Assembly: GCA_964619555.1 (NCBI GenBank)
Contig: CAZUDV010000007.1
Coordinates: 1 to 64,000, forward strand
DNA length: 64,000 bases
Origin: JAGOPY01 sp964619555
Lineage (GTDB): Bacteria; Bacteroidota; Bacteroidia; Bacteroidales; JAGOPY01
Reading direction: 5' to 3'
The notes under the pieces are model-generated. The model made no database searches, was not told where the DNA came from, and saw only the letters and a program-made list of their open reading frames with translations. Within the stretch, counting starts at the first letter, position 1, and each line of letters begins with the position of its first letter. The translations under genes and the position numbers were made by a program. Below are positions 37,974 through 47,369 of this stretch, one piece after another.

Positions 37974-39090
37974 GATTTTCCAATGCTTTAATTATCTCAC
38001 CCGGCTCAATCATCCGGCCAATCTTATTGACCCCGGTAATCTTTGGATTATCAGCCTGTCCGAACATTATCCTGCGCAGTTCTCCGTCGAGATTTTCCTC
38101 TGCAACGATGATCCGGTCATATTGGCGGCAAATTTCAAAGTACTTCTTTGAAACCGGACTGATGGTCTTCATGATCAGCAGGGAAACCTTATTCCCCGAC
38201 GTCCGGAAAACTTTAACCGCATCGGCTGCGGCCTGGGTGGTTATTCCGTAAGTGATCAGGAGTGTTCCCGCCCCTTCCTGGAAATCGTAATCATAATAAA
38301 GATAATCCTCCAGGTTCTGAGTGATCTTTTTCGCCAGTCTGGCGGAATTGGCCAGGGCATCCGGAGTGGTGTTCTGAATGATCCCGGTCTTGTCGTGTGT
38401 GGAAGCTGTATACCTTACCTGGTGGAGGTTTTCACTGACAGGCAGGAATTCCGGCACCAGGTTGTCCATAGGTTCATAAGGCATATACGGGACCTTCCCC
38501 GAATATGGTCTTCGCTGAACAGGCTTCACTTCTTCAAGCTGCGACATGTTAAAGCTTTTATAGGTCATAACCTCCTCCTTGGAGGTCAGCAAGACTACCG
38601 GCGTGCGCAGGTCGACAGCCATTTGCAGGGCTTTAGGCGGGAGATCCCAGCAATCCTGCATGCTGCTTACGGCGATGCATGGCAGTGGGAAACCACCCGA
38701 AAGGGTCCCATAGATGACATTCAGGTCGCCCTGGGCGCCGCAGGTGGCAGTGCCTGTGGCCGGTCCAAGTCGCTGGATCAGCACGATGACCATCGGTAGC
38801 TCCATCATGTAGGCCATGTTCACCGATTCGATCATCAGGGCATAACCAGGGAAGGAAGTAGCAGTAACCGGCAGGTGCCCCGTTATGGCAAAACCACTCA
38901 TCCATTGAAGGGTCGTAATCTCGTCAGGAGCCGCGAAAAATGTAGGAAATCGCCTTTCACTGTATGCGTACAACAAGTTTGCCGGGGTGATCGGGTAGCC
39001 GATGAACACGTCGGCGCCGGCCCTGGCAAGTGACTCGGTCATCAGCCTTGAGCCGTCTGTGAAAATGATCTGTTTTTCTTTCATCATCAT
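37966..39090 (-). CDS. 2-oxoacid:ferredoxin oxidoreductase, alpha subunit (374 aa)
   Basis: It contains the pyrimidine-binding domain (GADVFIGYPITPANLLYAYS) and the transketolase-C-like domain near the end (GAGTLLITYGITTQAAADAV). No ferredoxin or gamma domain is attached. The frame can run to 39243, but a -7 promoter element sits at 39127-39134, so the start is one of three adjacent ATGs at 39084-39090. The second gene of the operon supplies beta and gamma. Confidence 0.9.
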   Translation of the reverse strand: MMMKEKQIIFTDGSRLMTESLARAGADVFIGYPITPANLLYAYSERRFPTFFAAPDEITTLQWMSGFAITGHLPVTATSFPGYALMIESVNMAYMMELPMVIVLIQRLGPATGTATCGAQGDLNVIYGTLSGGFPLPCIAVSSMQDCWDLPPKALQMAVDLRTPVVLLTSKEEVMTYKSFNMSQLEEVKPVQRRPYSGKVPYMPYEPMDNLVPEFLPVSENLHQVRYTASTHDKTGIIQNTTPDALANSARLAKKITQNLEDYLYYDYDFQEGAGTLLITYGITTQAAADAVKVFRTSGNKVSLLIMKTISPVSKKYFEICRQYDRIIVAEENLDGELRRIMFGQADNPKITGVNKIGRMIEPGEIIKALENHE

Positions 39091-39126
39091 GGATTTTCCC
39101 GCTTCCGCGGGATATAAAAAGCGCGT

Positions 39127-39134
39127 CAAAGATA
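39127..39134 (-). promoter_or_regulatory. -7 promoter element of the oxidoreductase operon
   Basis: On the minus strand TATCTTTG matches TAnnTTTG, 36 bp upstream of the ATG at 39090. Confidence 0.6.
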
Positions 39135-39228
39135 TAAAAGTTCCCACCGACAGAGATGTGTTTTCAACGGTTTTATCATTTTCTGTTAATAATTTCACAA
39201 TAGACCGGGTTTTATATTGAATTCTTAC

Positions 39229-39236
39229 TAAATTTG
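39229..39236 (+). promoter_or_regulatory. -7 promoter element of the acyl-CoA dehydrogenase
   Basis: TAAATTTG matches TAnnTTTG, 23 bp before the ATG at 39260. About 100 bp separates it from the opposing promoter, leaving room for shared regulation. Confidence 0.65.
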
Positions 39237-39259
39237 CCGTCAAACAAGAAATAACTATT

Positions 39260-40438
39260 ATGTCAGCTAGTCTTTACAATCCTCCCGACCATTACCTGGT
39301 TGATGAACTTTACAACGACGAGCACAAGATCGTGCGCCAGGCCATCCGCGACTGGGTAAACCGCAGTATCAAGCCGGTTATCGAAGAATATTATGAAAAG
39401 GCACAATTTCCTCTTTATCTCGTCAAAGAAATGGGAGAGATCGGTGCTTTCGGGCCATTCATTCCCGTGGAATACGGCGGCGCAGGACTGGATCACATTT
39501 CTTACGGACTGATCATGCAGGAACTGGAGCGCGGGGATTCCGGCGTCCGTTCGATGGCTTCGGTGCAAACTTCACTGGTCATGTACCCCATCTTCTCCTA
39601 TGGTTCCGAGGAACAAAAGCGGAAATATCTTCCAAAGCTCGCCTCCGGGGAGATTATTGGGTGTTTCGGACTCACCGAGCCGAACCACGGGTCCGACCCC
39701 GGCAGCATGATCACCCGCTTTAAAGACATGGGGGACCATTACCTGCTGAGCGGGGCTAAAATGTGGATCACCAATTCAACCATTGCTGATGTATTTGTGG
39801 TGTGGGCAAAAGATGAACAGGGCGTTGTCAGGGGCCTGTTGCTCGAGAAAGGCATGAAAGGGCTTACTGCGCCGGAAACTCATGGCAAATGGTCGCTCCG
39901 GGCATCGGTAACCGGGGAAATTGTCATGGAAGACGTGGTAGTTCCCAAAGAGAACATATTACCTGGCGTTAAAGGCCTGAGAGGCCCTCTCAGCTGCCTG
40001 AACTCAGCCCGGTATGGCATAGCCTGGGGCGCTATCGGTGCAGCCATGGACTGCTACGATGTGGCTGTCCGGTATGCCCTGGAACGGAAGCAGTTTGGCA
40101 AACCGATCGCAGCTTTCCAGCTGCAGCAGAAAAAGCTGGCCGAAGCGCTGACCGAGATCACCAAAGCTCAGCTACTGGCATGGAGATGCGGAACCCTTAG
40201 GAATGAAGGCCGTGCCACGGCAGCGCATATTTCCATGTGCAAACGGAACAATGTGAACATGGCGCTGACCACCGCACGCGAAACCCGCCAGATACTGGGA
40301 GCAATGGGCATCACCAACGATTTTCCGATGATGCGGCATATGATGAACCTGGAATCGGTCATCACCTACGAAGGTACTCACGACATTCATTTGCTGATCA
40401 CAGGCGAGGCCGCTACCGGGATAGCGGCGTATAAATAG
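39260..40438 (+). CDS. glutaryl-CoA dehydrogenase-like acyl-CoA dehydrogenase (392 aa)
   Basis: FAD-dependent acyl-CoA dehydrogenase; the closest recognisable subgroup is glutaryl-CoA dehydrogenase, which converts glutaryl-CoA to crotonyl-CoA and CO2 in lysine/tryptophan breakdown. Motifs: CFGLTEPNHGSDPGSM and MWITNSTIADVFVVWAKD for flavin binding, ERKQFGKPIAAFQLQQKKLA, and VITYEGTHDIH with the catalytic glutamate at about residue 371. Length is typical. Transcribed divergently from the 2-oxoacid:ferredoxin oxidoreductase. Assignment to the family is firm; exact substrate is probable, not proven. Confidence 0.88.
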   Translation: MSASLYNPPDHYLVDELYNDEHKIVRQAIRDWVNRSIKPVIEEYYEKAQFPLYLVKEMGEIGAFGPFIPVEYGGAGLDHISYGLIMQELERGDSGVRSMASVQTSLVMYPIFSYGSEEQKRKYLPKLASGEIIGCFGLTEPNHGSDPGSMITRFKDMGDHYLLSGAKMWITNSTIADVFVVWAKDEQGVVRGLLLEKGMKGLTAPETHGKWSLRASVTGEIVMEDVVVPKENILPGVKGLRGPLSCLNSARYGIAWGAIGAAMDCYDVAVRYALERKQFGKPIAAFQLQQKKLAEALTEITKAQLLAWRCGTLRNEGRATAAHISMCKRNNVNMALTTARETRQILGAMGITNDFPMMRHMMNLESVITYEGTHDIHLLITGEAATGIAAYK

Positions 40439-40499
40439 CCGGGAGGATCGTTAGTAGTCAGCCCTTAGTCATAGGTCAGAATACGGCGGGGAAATTTAC

Positions 40500-42299
40500 T
40501 CAGGCTCTGCTAAAGAAATCGTGGACGATTTTCGCCTTTGCCTTTCCAACCGATTTTTCCAGCTCTTCAAGCGGAGCTTCCCTGATGTTTTTCACGGATT
40601 TGAAATAAATGAGCAGTTTTTCCGAGGTTTGCTTCCCGATACCGGGGATCTCCACCAGCCCGGTCTTGATCGTTCCTTTCTCTCTTTTCTTCCGGTGATG
40701 CGTGATGCCGAACCGATGGGCTTCATCCCTCATCCGCTGGATGATCCTGAGCGTTTCTGATTTTTTATCGATGTACATGGGCAGGGAATCGTCAGGGTAA
40801 TAGATCTCTTCCAGCTTCTTAGCGATGCCGATAATGGCAATCTTTCCCCTCAGATCCAGTTTTTCCAGGCTCTTCAGGGCTGCCGAGAGCTGCCCTTTCC
40901 CACCATCAACGATAATCAGCTGGGGCAGGGGTTTTTTCTCCTCCACCAGACGGTGATACCGCCGGTAGATCACCTCTTCCATCGAAGCAAAGTCATTGGG
41001 CCCTTCCACTGTTTTAATGTCGAAATGGCGGTATTCCTTTTTGTCCGGCCGGGCATTCTTAAAGCACACCATGGCTGATACCGGGTAATCACCCTGGATG
41101 TTGGAATTATCGAAACATTCAATGTGTGCAGGAAGCTCCTTCATCCGGAGGTCCTTCATCATAGTGGCCAGGATCCGGTGGCTGCGGCGCTCGGGATCGA
41201 CCAGCTCCTGCTGCTTTTCCTTTTCAATCCTATAAGCCCGGGCATTTTTCTCCGACAGGTCCAGGAGGTGCCTCTTATCACCAATCTTGGGGACAGTGAT
41301 GGTCACTCCCGGGATATCCACCTCCAATGGGAATGGTACGAGGATTTCACCGGCTTCACTGCTGATCCTCTTGCGAAGGTCGAAAATGGCCAGGGTGAGC
41401 AATTCTTCCGGGGTTTCTTCCAGCTTCTTCTTCATCTCGATGGTATGCGCCTGAATGATAGCACCATGGGCCACTTTCAGGAAGTTCACATAAGCTGTTT
41501 CTTCCCCGTCGAGAATGTAGAACACATCCAGTTCCCCGAGCTTCGGATTCACGATGGTGGACTTTGCCTGGTATCGCTCCAGAAGCTCTATCCTTTCCTT
41601 GATTGCCTGTGCCTTCTCGAATTCATAGGCCCCGGCATACCCGGCCATCCGGTCTTTCAATTCACGTACTACATTGGAAAAGTTGCCCCTGATCATTTCT
41701 TTTATAACACTGAACCCGGATTCATAATCTTCCCTGCTTTGCAGGCCTTCACAAGGCCCCAGGCAGTTACCGATATGGTATTCCAGGCATACTGAAAATT
41801 TTTTCTCCCGGATATTCTTTTCCGTCAGGTTCAGGCTACAGGTGCGGATCTGGTAAATATGGCGTATGAGATCCAGTAAGGTGTTCATCGTCCTGACGGA
41901 GGCATAGGGCCCGAAATACTGGGAGCCGTCCTGAATGACCGTGCGGGTGGCAAAGATTCGTGGAAATGGCTCATTCTTGATGCAAATCCAGGGGTAGGTC
42001 TTGTCGTCCTTGAGCATCACATTGTACCGGGGCTGGTGCTCCTTGATCAGGTTGTTTTCCAGCAGCAGCGCATCGAATTCCGATCCTACCACGATATGAC
42101 GGATCTCTGCTGTTTTACGCACCAGCAGGTTGATCCTGCCGCCCTTGTTCTCTTTGCTGAAATAAGTGGAAACTCTTTTCTTCAGGGATTTAGCCTTGCC
42201 TACATAGAGAAGTTTGCCCTCTCTGTCATAGAACTGATAGACACCAGGTTTGTCCGGAAGGGATCTGACTGCCAGGTATATTTTATCCGGTTCTTTCAA
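40500..42299 (-). CDS. uvrC: excinuclease ABC subunit C (599 aa)
   Basis: Nucleotide-excision-repair endonuclease making both incisions around UvrAB-marked damage. The N-terminal GIY-YIG domain (GVYQFYDREGKLLYVGKAKSLKKRV, quoted only as GVYQFYD...LYVGKAKSLKKRV) is followed by a cysteine cluster (CSLNL...CLEYHIGNCLGPC), a UVR motif (about 205-240), the RNase H-like half (ECFDNSNIQG, IVDGGKGQLSAAL) and two C-terminal helix-hairpin-helix motifs (LVEIPGIGKQTSEKLL). It starts at a TTG overlapping the thiL stop (TTGA), so it is coupled to thiL. Confidence 0.96.
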   Translation of the reverse strand: MKEPDKIYLAVRSLPDKPGVYQFYDREGKLLYVGKAKSLKKRVSTYFSKENKGGRINLLVRKTAEIRHIVVGSEFDALLLENNLIKEHQPRYNVMLKDDKTYPWICIKNEPFPRIFATRTVIQDGSQYFGPYASVRTMNTLLDLIRHIYQIRTCSLNLTEKNIREKKFSVCLEYHIGNCLGPCEGLQSREDYESGFSVIKEMIRGNFSNVVRELKDRMAGYAGAYEFEKAQAIKERIELLERYQAKSTIVNPKLGELDVFYILDGEETAYVNFLKVAHGAIIQAHTIEMKKKLEETPEELLTLAIFDLRKRISSEAGEILVPFPLEVDIPGVTITVPKIGDKRHLLDLSEKNARAYRIEKEKQQELVDPERRSHRILATMMKDLRMKELPAHIECFDNSNIQGDYPVSAMVCFKNARPDKKEYRHFDIKTVEGPNDFASMEEVIYRRYHRLVEEKKPLPQLIIVDGGKGQLSAALKSLEKLDLRGKIAIIGIAKKLEEIYYPDDSLPMYIDKKSETLRIIQRMRDEAHRFGITHHRKKREKGTIKTGLVEIPGIGKQTSEKLLIYFKSVKNIREAPLEELEKSVGKAKAKIVHDFFSRA

Positions 42300-43348
42300 T
42301 TATTCCGTTCAATATTTCGTAATGCGTTCCATCCCTGCGCACGGATCTCCACCAGTTGCTCATCGGTTGTCACCAGGTAGCTGCCGTCTTTCTGATCAGT
42401 CATGTGGCCTATGATGGAGATACCCGGAATTAGCCTTATCTGTTCAAAATCCTTCTGGTCTATCGTGAATAGCAATTCATAATCCTCTCCTCCGTTCAGT
42501 GCGGCGGTGACCGGATTGATCCCGAATTCCCCGGCCATGTTGACCGTTGTGGCATCAATCGGTATTTTTTCCTCGTAAATCCGGCATCCCAGATTTGAAT
42601 CCTGGCAGATATGCAGTATTTCAGAGCCCAGGCCATCGGAAATATCGATCATAGCAGTAGGCTTCACGTTAATTTCCCGAAGCAGCCTGACCATGTCGGT
42701 CCGAGGCTCCGGTTTTAACTGCCGGCTCAGGATATAATCATATCCGGCCAGGTCGGGCTGGAGGTTCGGATCTCCCTTGAATGCAGCCTTTTCGCGCTCC
42801 AGCAGCAACAGTCCCATGTAGGCCCCGCCAAGATCGCCTGTGACACAGACCAGGTCATTTTCCTTAGAAGTGCTGCGGTAGACCACATCACCGGCATCCA
42901 CCTCCCCTATCACCGTAATGCTGATAAACATCCCGGAAACGCTCGAGGTGGTATCCCCTCCGGCCAGGTCCACATCGTAAACCTTACAGGCCTGCTTGAT
43001 CCCGTCGTAAAATTCGTTCAATGCTTCCACCGAGTAACGGTTCGACACTGAAATTCCGATCAGTATCTGTTTAGCCACACCGTTCATGGCTGCGATATCG
43101 GAAATATTGACAGCCACTGACTTATAACCCAGATGTTTAAGAGGGGTGTACATCATGTCGAAATGGACCCCTTCCACCAGCAGGTCGGTTGAAACCAGGG
43201 TCAGTTTTCCGGAATTATTGATAACCGCTGCATCATCGCCGACACCTTTAACCGTGGAATTGTTCCGGGTGATCACATCTCTGGTGAGATGGTCGATCAG
43301 CCCGAATTCGCCTAATTCGGAGAGTTCGGTTCGTTTTATATTCTCCAT
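42296..43348 (-). CDS. thiL: thiamine-monophosphate kinase (350 aa)
   Basis: Phosphorylates thiamine monophosphate to the pyrophosphate cofactor. Motifs: ELGEFGLIDHL at the N-terminus, VKGVGDDAAVI, STDLLVEGVHFD (metal binding), VNISDIAAMNG, DLAGGDTTSS and IDISDGLGSEILHI. The start is ATG 43348: an ORF extension to 43579 runs back through the promoter and into sufB's upstream region. First gene of the thiL-uvrC pair. The product supplies TPP, used by Dxs and the oxidoreductase also found in this window. Confidence 0.95.
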   Translation of the reverse strand: MENIKRTELSELGEFGLIDHLTRDVITRNNSTVKGVGDDAAVINNSGKLTLVSTDLLVEGVHFDMMYTPLKHLGYKSVAVNISDIAAMNGVAKQILIGISVSNRYSVEALNEFYDGIKQACKVYDVDLAGGDTTSSVSGMFISITVIGEVDAGDVVYRSTSKENDLVCVTGDLGGAYMGLLLLEREKAAFKGDPNLQPDLAGYDYILSRQLKPEPRTDMVRLLREINVKPTAMIDISDGLGSEILHICQDSNLGCRIYEEKIPIDATTVNMAGEFGINPVTAALNGGEDYELLFTIDQKDFEQIRLIPGISIIGHMTDQKDGSYLVTTDEQLVEIRAQGWNALRNIERNN

Positions 43349-43372
43349 GTTCAATCTGTGAAAAGTTGACTG

Positions 43373-43380
43373 CAAAGATA
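43373..43380 (-). promoter_or_regulatory. -7 promoter element of thiL-uvrC
   Basis: TATCTTTG on the minus strand matches TAnnTTTG, 24 bp upstream of the thiL ATG. Divergent from the sufB promoter. Confidence 0.65.
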
Positions 43381-43503
43381 AATTATAATGGGACGCGGAT
43401 CCGGGATGCACTGAAATCCATGGTTTCCCGTTCGAAACCATAAACTTAATGAATTCTCGTTTGTTAATATGTTCATGAGAAAAGTCCTTCAGCTTATTTT
43501 TCT

Positions 43504-43511
43504 TAAATTTG
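43504..43511 (+). promoter_or_regulatory. -7 promoter element of the suf operon
   Basis: TAAATTTG matches TAnnTTTG, 33 bp before the sufB ATG at 43545. No clear IscR- or Fur-type palindrome was seen between the two divergent promoters. Confidence 0.65.
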
Positions 43512-43544
43512 CAATCCGAATTTAGACTAAATATTATTAAGGCA

Positions 43545-44990
43545 ATGCCTGAAACGAATGAAATACTGAATGAACTCACCCAAAGCGATTATAAATACGG
43601 TTTTGTGACCGATATCGAGATGGATACAGCGCCGATGGGCCTGAATGAGGACATCATCCGCTTCATCTCAATTAAAAAGAACGAACCGGAATGGATGCTT
43701 GAGTTCCGTCTGAAAGCCTACCGGCACTGGCTGACCATGAAAGAGCCGAAGTGGGCGCATATATCCTACCCCGAGATCAATTACCAGGAAATTATCTATT
43801 ACGCAGCTCCGAAAAAAAAGACAGGTCCGGCCAGTCTTGATGAAGTCGATCCCGAACTTCTCAGGACTTTCGACAAGCTTGGGATTTCCCTCGAGGAGCA
43901 GAAACGGCTTTCCGGAGTTGCCGTTGATGCGGTCATCGATAGTGTTTCCGTAAAGACTACTTTTCAGGACACTCTGAAAAAACACGGGGTCATTTTCTGT
44001 TCCTTTACGGAAGCGATACAGGAACACCCCGAACTGGTCCGCAAATACATGGGCACAGTGGTACCGTATACGGACAATTTTTTTGCAGCCCTGAATTCTG
44101 CCGTTTTCACCGATGGGTCTTTCTGTTTCATCCCGAAAGGAGTCCGCTGCCCGATCGAGCTGTCTACCTATTTCCGTATAAATGCCGCTAATACCGGCCA
44201 GTTTGAGAGGACCCTGATAGTCTCGGAAGAGGGCGGTTACGTGAGTTACATGGAAGGTTGCACGGCCCCGATGCGGGATGAGAACCAGCTGCATGCAGCG
44301 GTGGTTGAGATCATCGCCATGGATAATGCCGAAGTGAAGTATTCGACCGTCCAGAACTGGTACCCCGGCGACAAGGAAGGAAAAGGCGGAATCTACAATT
44401 TCGTAACCAAACGCGGCATGTGCAAGGGCATCAATTCCAAGATTTCCTGGACCCAGGTGGAAACAGGTTCTGCCATTACCTGGAAATACCCCAGTTGCAT
44501 ACTCATGGGTGAGAACAGCATCGGGGAGTTTTATTCGGTGGCCGTGACCAATAATTTCCAACAGGCCGATACCGGCACCAAAATGGTGCATATCGGGAAG
44601 AATACCAGGAGTACGATCATTTCCAAAGGTATTTCCGCCGGCAGAAGCAATAACAGTTACAGGGGCCAGGTGCGCATCACCTCAAGGGCAGAAAATGCAC
44701 GGAATTTTTCTCAGTGCGATTCCCTGCTGCTGGGGGATCAATGCGGCGCTCACACTTTTCCCTATATCGATGTGGATAACCGATCGGCAATTGTGGAACA
44801 TGAGGCCACTACGTCCAAGATATCGGAAGACCAGTTGTTTTACTGCCAGCAGCGGGGCATCGACATGGAGAAAGCCATCAGCCTGATCGTGAACGGATAT
44901 GCGAAGGAGGTGCTGAACCACCTGCCAATGGAATTTGCCATCGAGGCCCAGAAGCTGCTGAGCATAAGTTTGGAAGGAAGTGTTGGCTAA
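43545..44990 (+). CDS. sufB: Fe-S cluster assembly scaffold protein SufB (481 aa)
   Basis: Core of the SufBC2D scaffold. Recognised by YYAAPKKKTGPASLDEVDPELL, FCFIPKGVRCPIELSTYFRI, MEGCTAPMRDENQLHAAVVE and SLLLGDQCGAHTFPYIDVDN (conserved cysteine and histidine region). The start is placed at ATG 43545, giving the usual 481 residues; an earlier in-frame start at 43509 lies on the promoter element. sufC follows after a 86-bp gap filled largely by a heptamer array. Confidence 0.97.
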   Translation: MPETNEILNELTQSDYKYGFVTDIEMDTAPMGLNEDIIRFISIKKNEPEWMLEFRLKAYRHWLTMKEPKWAHISYPEINYQEIIYYAAPKKKTGPASLDEVDPELLRTFDKLGISLEEQKRLSGVAVDAVIDSVSVKTTFQDTLKKHGVIFCSFTEAIQEHPELVRKYMGTVVPYTDNFFAALNSAVFTDGSFCFIPKGVRCPIELSTYFRINAANTGQFERTLIVSEEGGYVSYMEGCTAPMRDENQLHAAVVEIIAMDNAEVKYSTVQNWYPGDKEGKGGIYNFVTKRGMCKGINSKISWTQVETGSAITWKYPSCILMGENSIGEFYSVAVTNNFQQADTGTKMVHIGKNTRSTIISKGISAGRSNNSYRGQVRITSRAENARNFSQCDSLLLGDQCGAHTFPYIDVDNRSAIVEHEATTSKISEDQLFYCQQRGIDMEKAISLIVNGYAKEVLNHLPMEFAIEAQKLLSISLEGSVG

Positions 44991-44993
44991 AGA

Positions 44994-45056
44994 GTGTTTA
45001 GTGTTTAGTGTTTAGTGTTTAGTGTTTAGTGTTTAGTGTTTAGTGTTTAGTGTTTA
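44994..45056. repeat. tandem array (GTGTTTA)x9 between sufB and sufC
   Basis: Nine exact copies of the heptamer GTGTTTA occupy 63 bp, starting 4 bp after the sufB stop and ending 20 bp before the sufC ATG. A unit of seven is not a multiple of three and the array is non-coding. Such exact arrays are prone to copy-number change. Confidence 0.97.
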
Positions 45057-45076
45057 ATGAAGGGAATTTTTAGATT

Positions 45077-45829
45077 ATGCTTTTACAATTAAAAGACCTG
45101 CATATTGAAATCAAGGGGAAAGAGATCATTCATGGGCTGAACCTGGAGGTGAACAAGGGGGAGGTGCACGCCATCATGGGTCCGAACGGGACGGGCAAGA
45201 GCACGCTGGCACTTGCTATCGCCGGTAAAGAAGGCTATGAGGTCACGAGCGGTGAGATCCTGTACAATGGCCAGGTAATAAACGAAATGCCACCGGAGGA
45301 AAGAGCCCGGATGGGCATTTTCCTGGGGTTCCAGTACCCGGTTGAGATACCGGGGGTGAGCCTGACCAATTTCATGCGGACTGCCATCAATGAAATACGT
45401 GAATACAGAGAGCTCCCACAAATGTCAGCAGGGGAGTTCCTGAAAATGATGGAAGAGAAGAAACAACTGGTGGAAATTCATTCCAAACTCACCAGCCGCT
45501 CCGTTAACGAAGGCTTTTCAGGAGGAGAGAAGAAGAAGAACGAGATCTTCCAGATGGCGATGCTGGAACCTTCCCTGGCCGTGCTCGACGAAACCGATTC
45601 CGGCCTCGATATAGATGCACTGAAGATCGTTGCCAATGGGGTGAACAAGCTGAAAACCCCGGAAAACGCCACTATCGTCATTACACATTACCAAAGGCTC
45701 CTGCAATACATCGTTCCCGATTTCGTCCATGTGCTTTTCGATGGAAAGATCGTGAAGTCAGGCGGAAAGGAACTGGCCATGGAACTGGAAGAAAAAGGAT
45801 ACGAGTGGATCAAGCAGGAAGTGAACTGA
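45077..45829 (+). CDS. sufC: Fe-S cluster assembly ATPase SufC (250 aa)
   Basis: Cytosolic ABC-type ATPase driving SufBCD. Walker A GPNGTGKSTLA, Q-loop region FLGFQYPVEIPGV, signature FSGGEKKKNEIFQM and Walker B LAVLDETDSGLDIDAL are all intact and typical of SufC. Three bases separate its stop from the sufD ATG. Confidence 0.98.
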   Translation: MLLQLKDLHIEIKGKEIIHGLNLEVNKGEVHAIMGPNGTGKSTLALAIAGKEGYEVTSGEILYNGQVINEMPPEERARMGIFLGFQYPVEIPGVSLTNFMRTAINEIREYRELPQMSAGEFLKMMEEKKQLVEIHSKLTSRSVNEGFSGGEKKKNEIFQMAMLEPSLAVLDETDSGLDIDALKIVANGVNKLKTPENATIVITHYQRLLQYIVPDFVHVLFDGKIVKSGGKELAMELEEKGYEWIKQEVN

Positions 45830-45832
45830 TCA

Positions 45833-47290
45833 ATGACCCATGAGCAGATCTGTCAGTTGACACAGAAGGATATCAAGATGAAAATCAAAATAAATCAAGG
45901 TTCATTCAAGGAAAACCTCCTTCGCCTGTTCCAGGATAATGAGGGCCTGATTTCCAGGAATGATACGCCCTATACGGCGAAGGTGAGGTATGGCGGGTTT
46001 GGAAAATTCAGCGAGCTGAACTTCCCGGATCGTCGAAACGAGCTTTGGAAAAATACGGATTTGTCCGGAATACTTGGCAGGGATTATACCAAATTCGTCG
46101 ACCGGCTGGATATCGGCCCGGATGTTCTATCACTGTTCACATGCGATGTACACAATTTTGAGACCGACCAGGTTTCATTCCTCAACGGATGGCACATTGA
46201 TTCCGGCGCCGGATTGAAGAAACTTCCGAACGGAGCTGTCATCGGCAGCATAGCGGCAGCTTTCAGGGAGTACCCGGCCCTGGTGGAAAAGCATTACGGG
46301 AAATACGCCGATCCCGGCAAGGATATTTTTCAGGCGATGAATACGGCGTTTGCCCAGGACGGGCTCTTCATCTACCTCCCTGAAGATGTCACGCTGGAAA
46401 AGCCCCTCCAGATGATCAGCATTATCAATAGTTCTGAAAATCTTCTGTTACAGAACCGTAACCTGGTGATCCAGGGCAAGAACAGCCATCTCACCCTGGT
46501 CATGTGTGATGATTCGACAAACCAGCAGGCGAGTTTCAATAATTCAGTCACGGAAATCTTCCTGGACGAGGGGGCCAGGCTGGACCATTACAAGCTTCAA
46601 AACCTGAACAATACCTCCACACTCCTGAATGCCACTGCATTCCACCAGGAAGCCGGCAGTGTGTTGAATACCTATGCCCTCACGCTGAACGGAGGCCTGA
46701 TACGAAATTATGCCCAGGCAAAACTCAACGGTAGCGGCTCTGAAGCCAATATTTACGGGCTTTATCTGATGGACCGCAAACAGCACGTGGATAACCGGGT
46801 ATTCGTCGAACATGCCGTGCCAGATTGCACCAGCACCGAACTGTTCAAAGGTATCCTGGACGACGAGGCCACCGGCGTATTCAACGGTCATATCCTGGTC
46901 CGGCGAGACGCCCAGCGAACGAATGCTTACCAGCAAAACCGGAATATCCTGCTGACCGACAAGGCAGCGATGAACACCCGGCCTTTCCTGGAAATATATG
47001 CCGACGACGTGAAATGCAGCCATGGCGCCACGGTTGGCCAGCTGGATCCGGAGGCCCTGTTCTACATCCGGTCCAGGGGCATCTGTATGGCCAGTGCCCG
47101 ATTGTTGCTGATGTATGCCTTTGCCGCCGAGGTGATCGGGAAAATGTCGCTGGAACCCCTTAAGAACCGTATCGATGAAATGATCAAACAGCGCCTCCGG
47201 GGTGAATTGCACGTCTGTGAGCATTGTGTACTGCATTGTGACAACCAGGCAAAGGAGATCCATTTCGACATCGATATGAGCAAGATATGA
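45833..47290 (+). CDS. sufD: Fe-S cluster assembly protein SufD (485 aa)
   Basis: SufB-like beta-helix scaffold partner. Diagnostic parts: YADPGKDIFQAMNTAFAQDG, GLYLMDRKQHVDNRVFVEHA, ELFKGILDDEATGVFNGHIL and MNTRPFLEIYADDVKCSHGA. A second possible start, ATG 45878 (MKIKINQGSFKE), has AAGGA upstream and would give 470 residues; either is compatible with the family. Confidence 0.95.
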   Translation: MTHEQICQLTQKDIKMKIKINQGSFKENLLRLFQDNEGLISRNDTPYTAKVRYGGFGKFSELNFPDRRNELWKNTDLSGILGRDYTKFVDRLDIGPDVLSLFTCDVHNFETDQVSFLNGWHIDSGAGLKKLPNGAVIGSIAAAFREYPALVEKHYGKYADPGKDIFQAMNTAFAQDGLFIYLPEDVTLEKPLQMISIINSSENLLLQNRNLVIQGKNSHLTLVMCDDSTNQQASFNNSVTEIFLDEGARLDHYKLQNLNNTSTLLNATAFHQEAGSVLNTYALTLNGGLIRNYAQAKLNGSGSEANIYGLYLMDRKQHVDNRVFVEHAVPDCTSTELFKGILDDEATGVFNGHILVRRDAQRTNAYQQNRNILLTDKAAMNTRPFLEIYADDVKCSHGATVGQLDPEALFYIRSRGICMASARLLLMYAFAAEVIGKMSLEPLKNRIDEMIKQRLRGELHVCEHCVLHCDNQAKEIHFDIDMSKI

Positions 47291-47339
47291 ATCCCGGATT
47301 CCGATTTTCTGGTTCCGGGCTCCGAATCCTAAAATATTC

Positions 47340-47347
47340 TATTTTTG
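47340..47347 (+). promoter_or_regulatory. -7 promoter element of sufS
   Basis: TATTTTTG matches TAnnTTTG, 22 bp before the GTG start at 47370. It suggests sufS can be transcribed apart from sufBCD. Confidence 0.55.
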
Positions 47348-47369
47348 ACGCGACAAAAAAAACACTCCC

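Noticed and set aside
47296..47329. GGATTC...GAATCC inverted repeat after sufD as a terminator
   Set aside because: Six-base arms with a 22-base loop and no T-tract are too weak; it is more likely a degenerate GTTCC-type repeat remnant.
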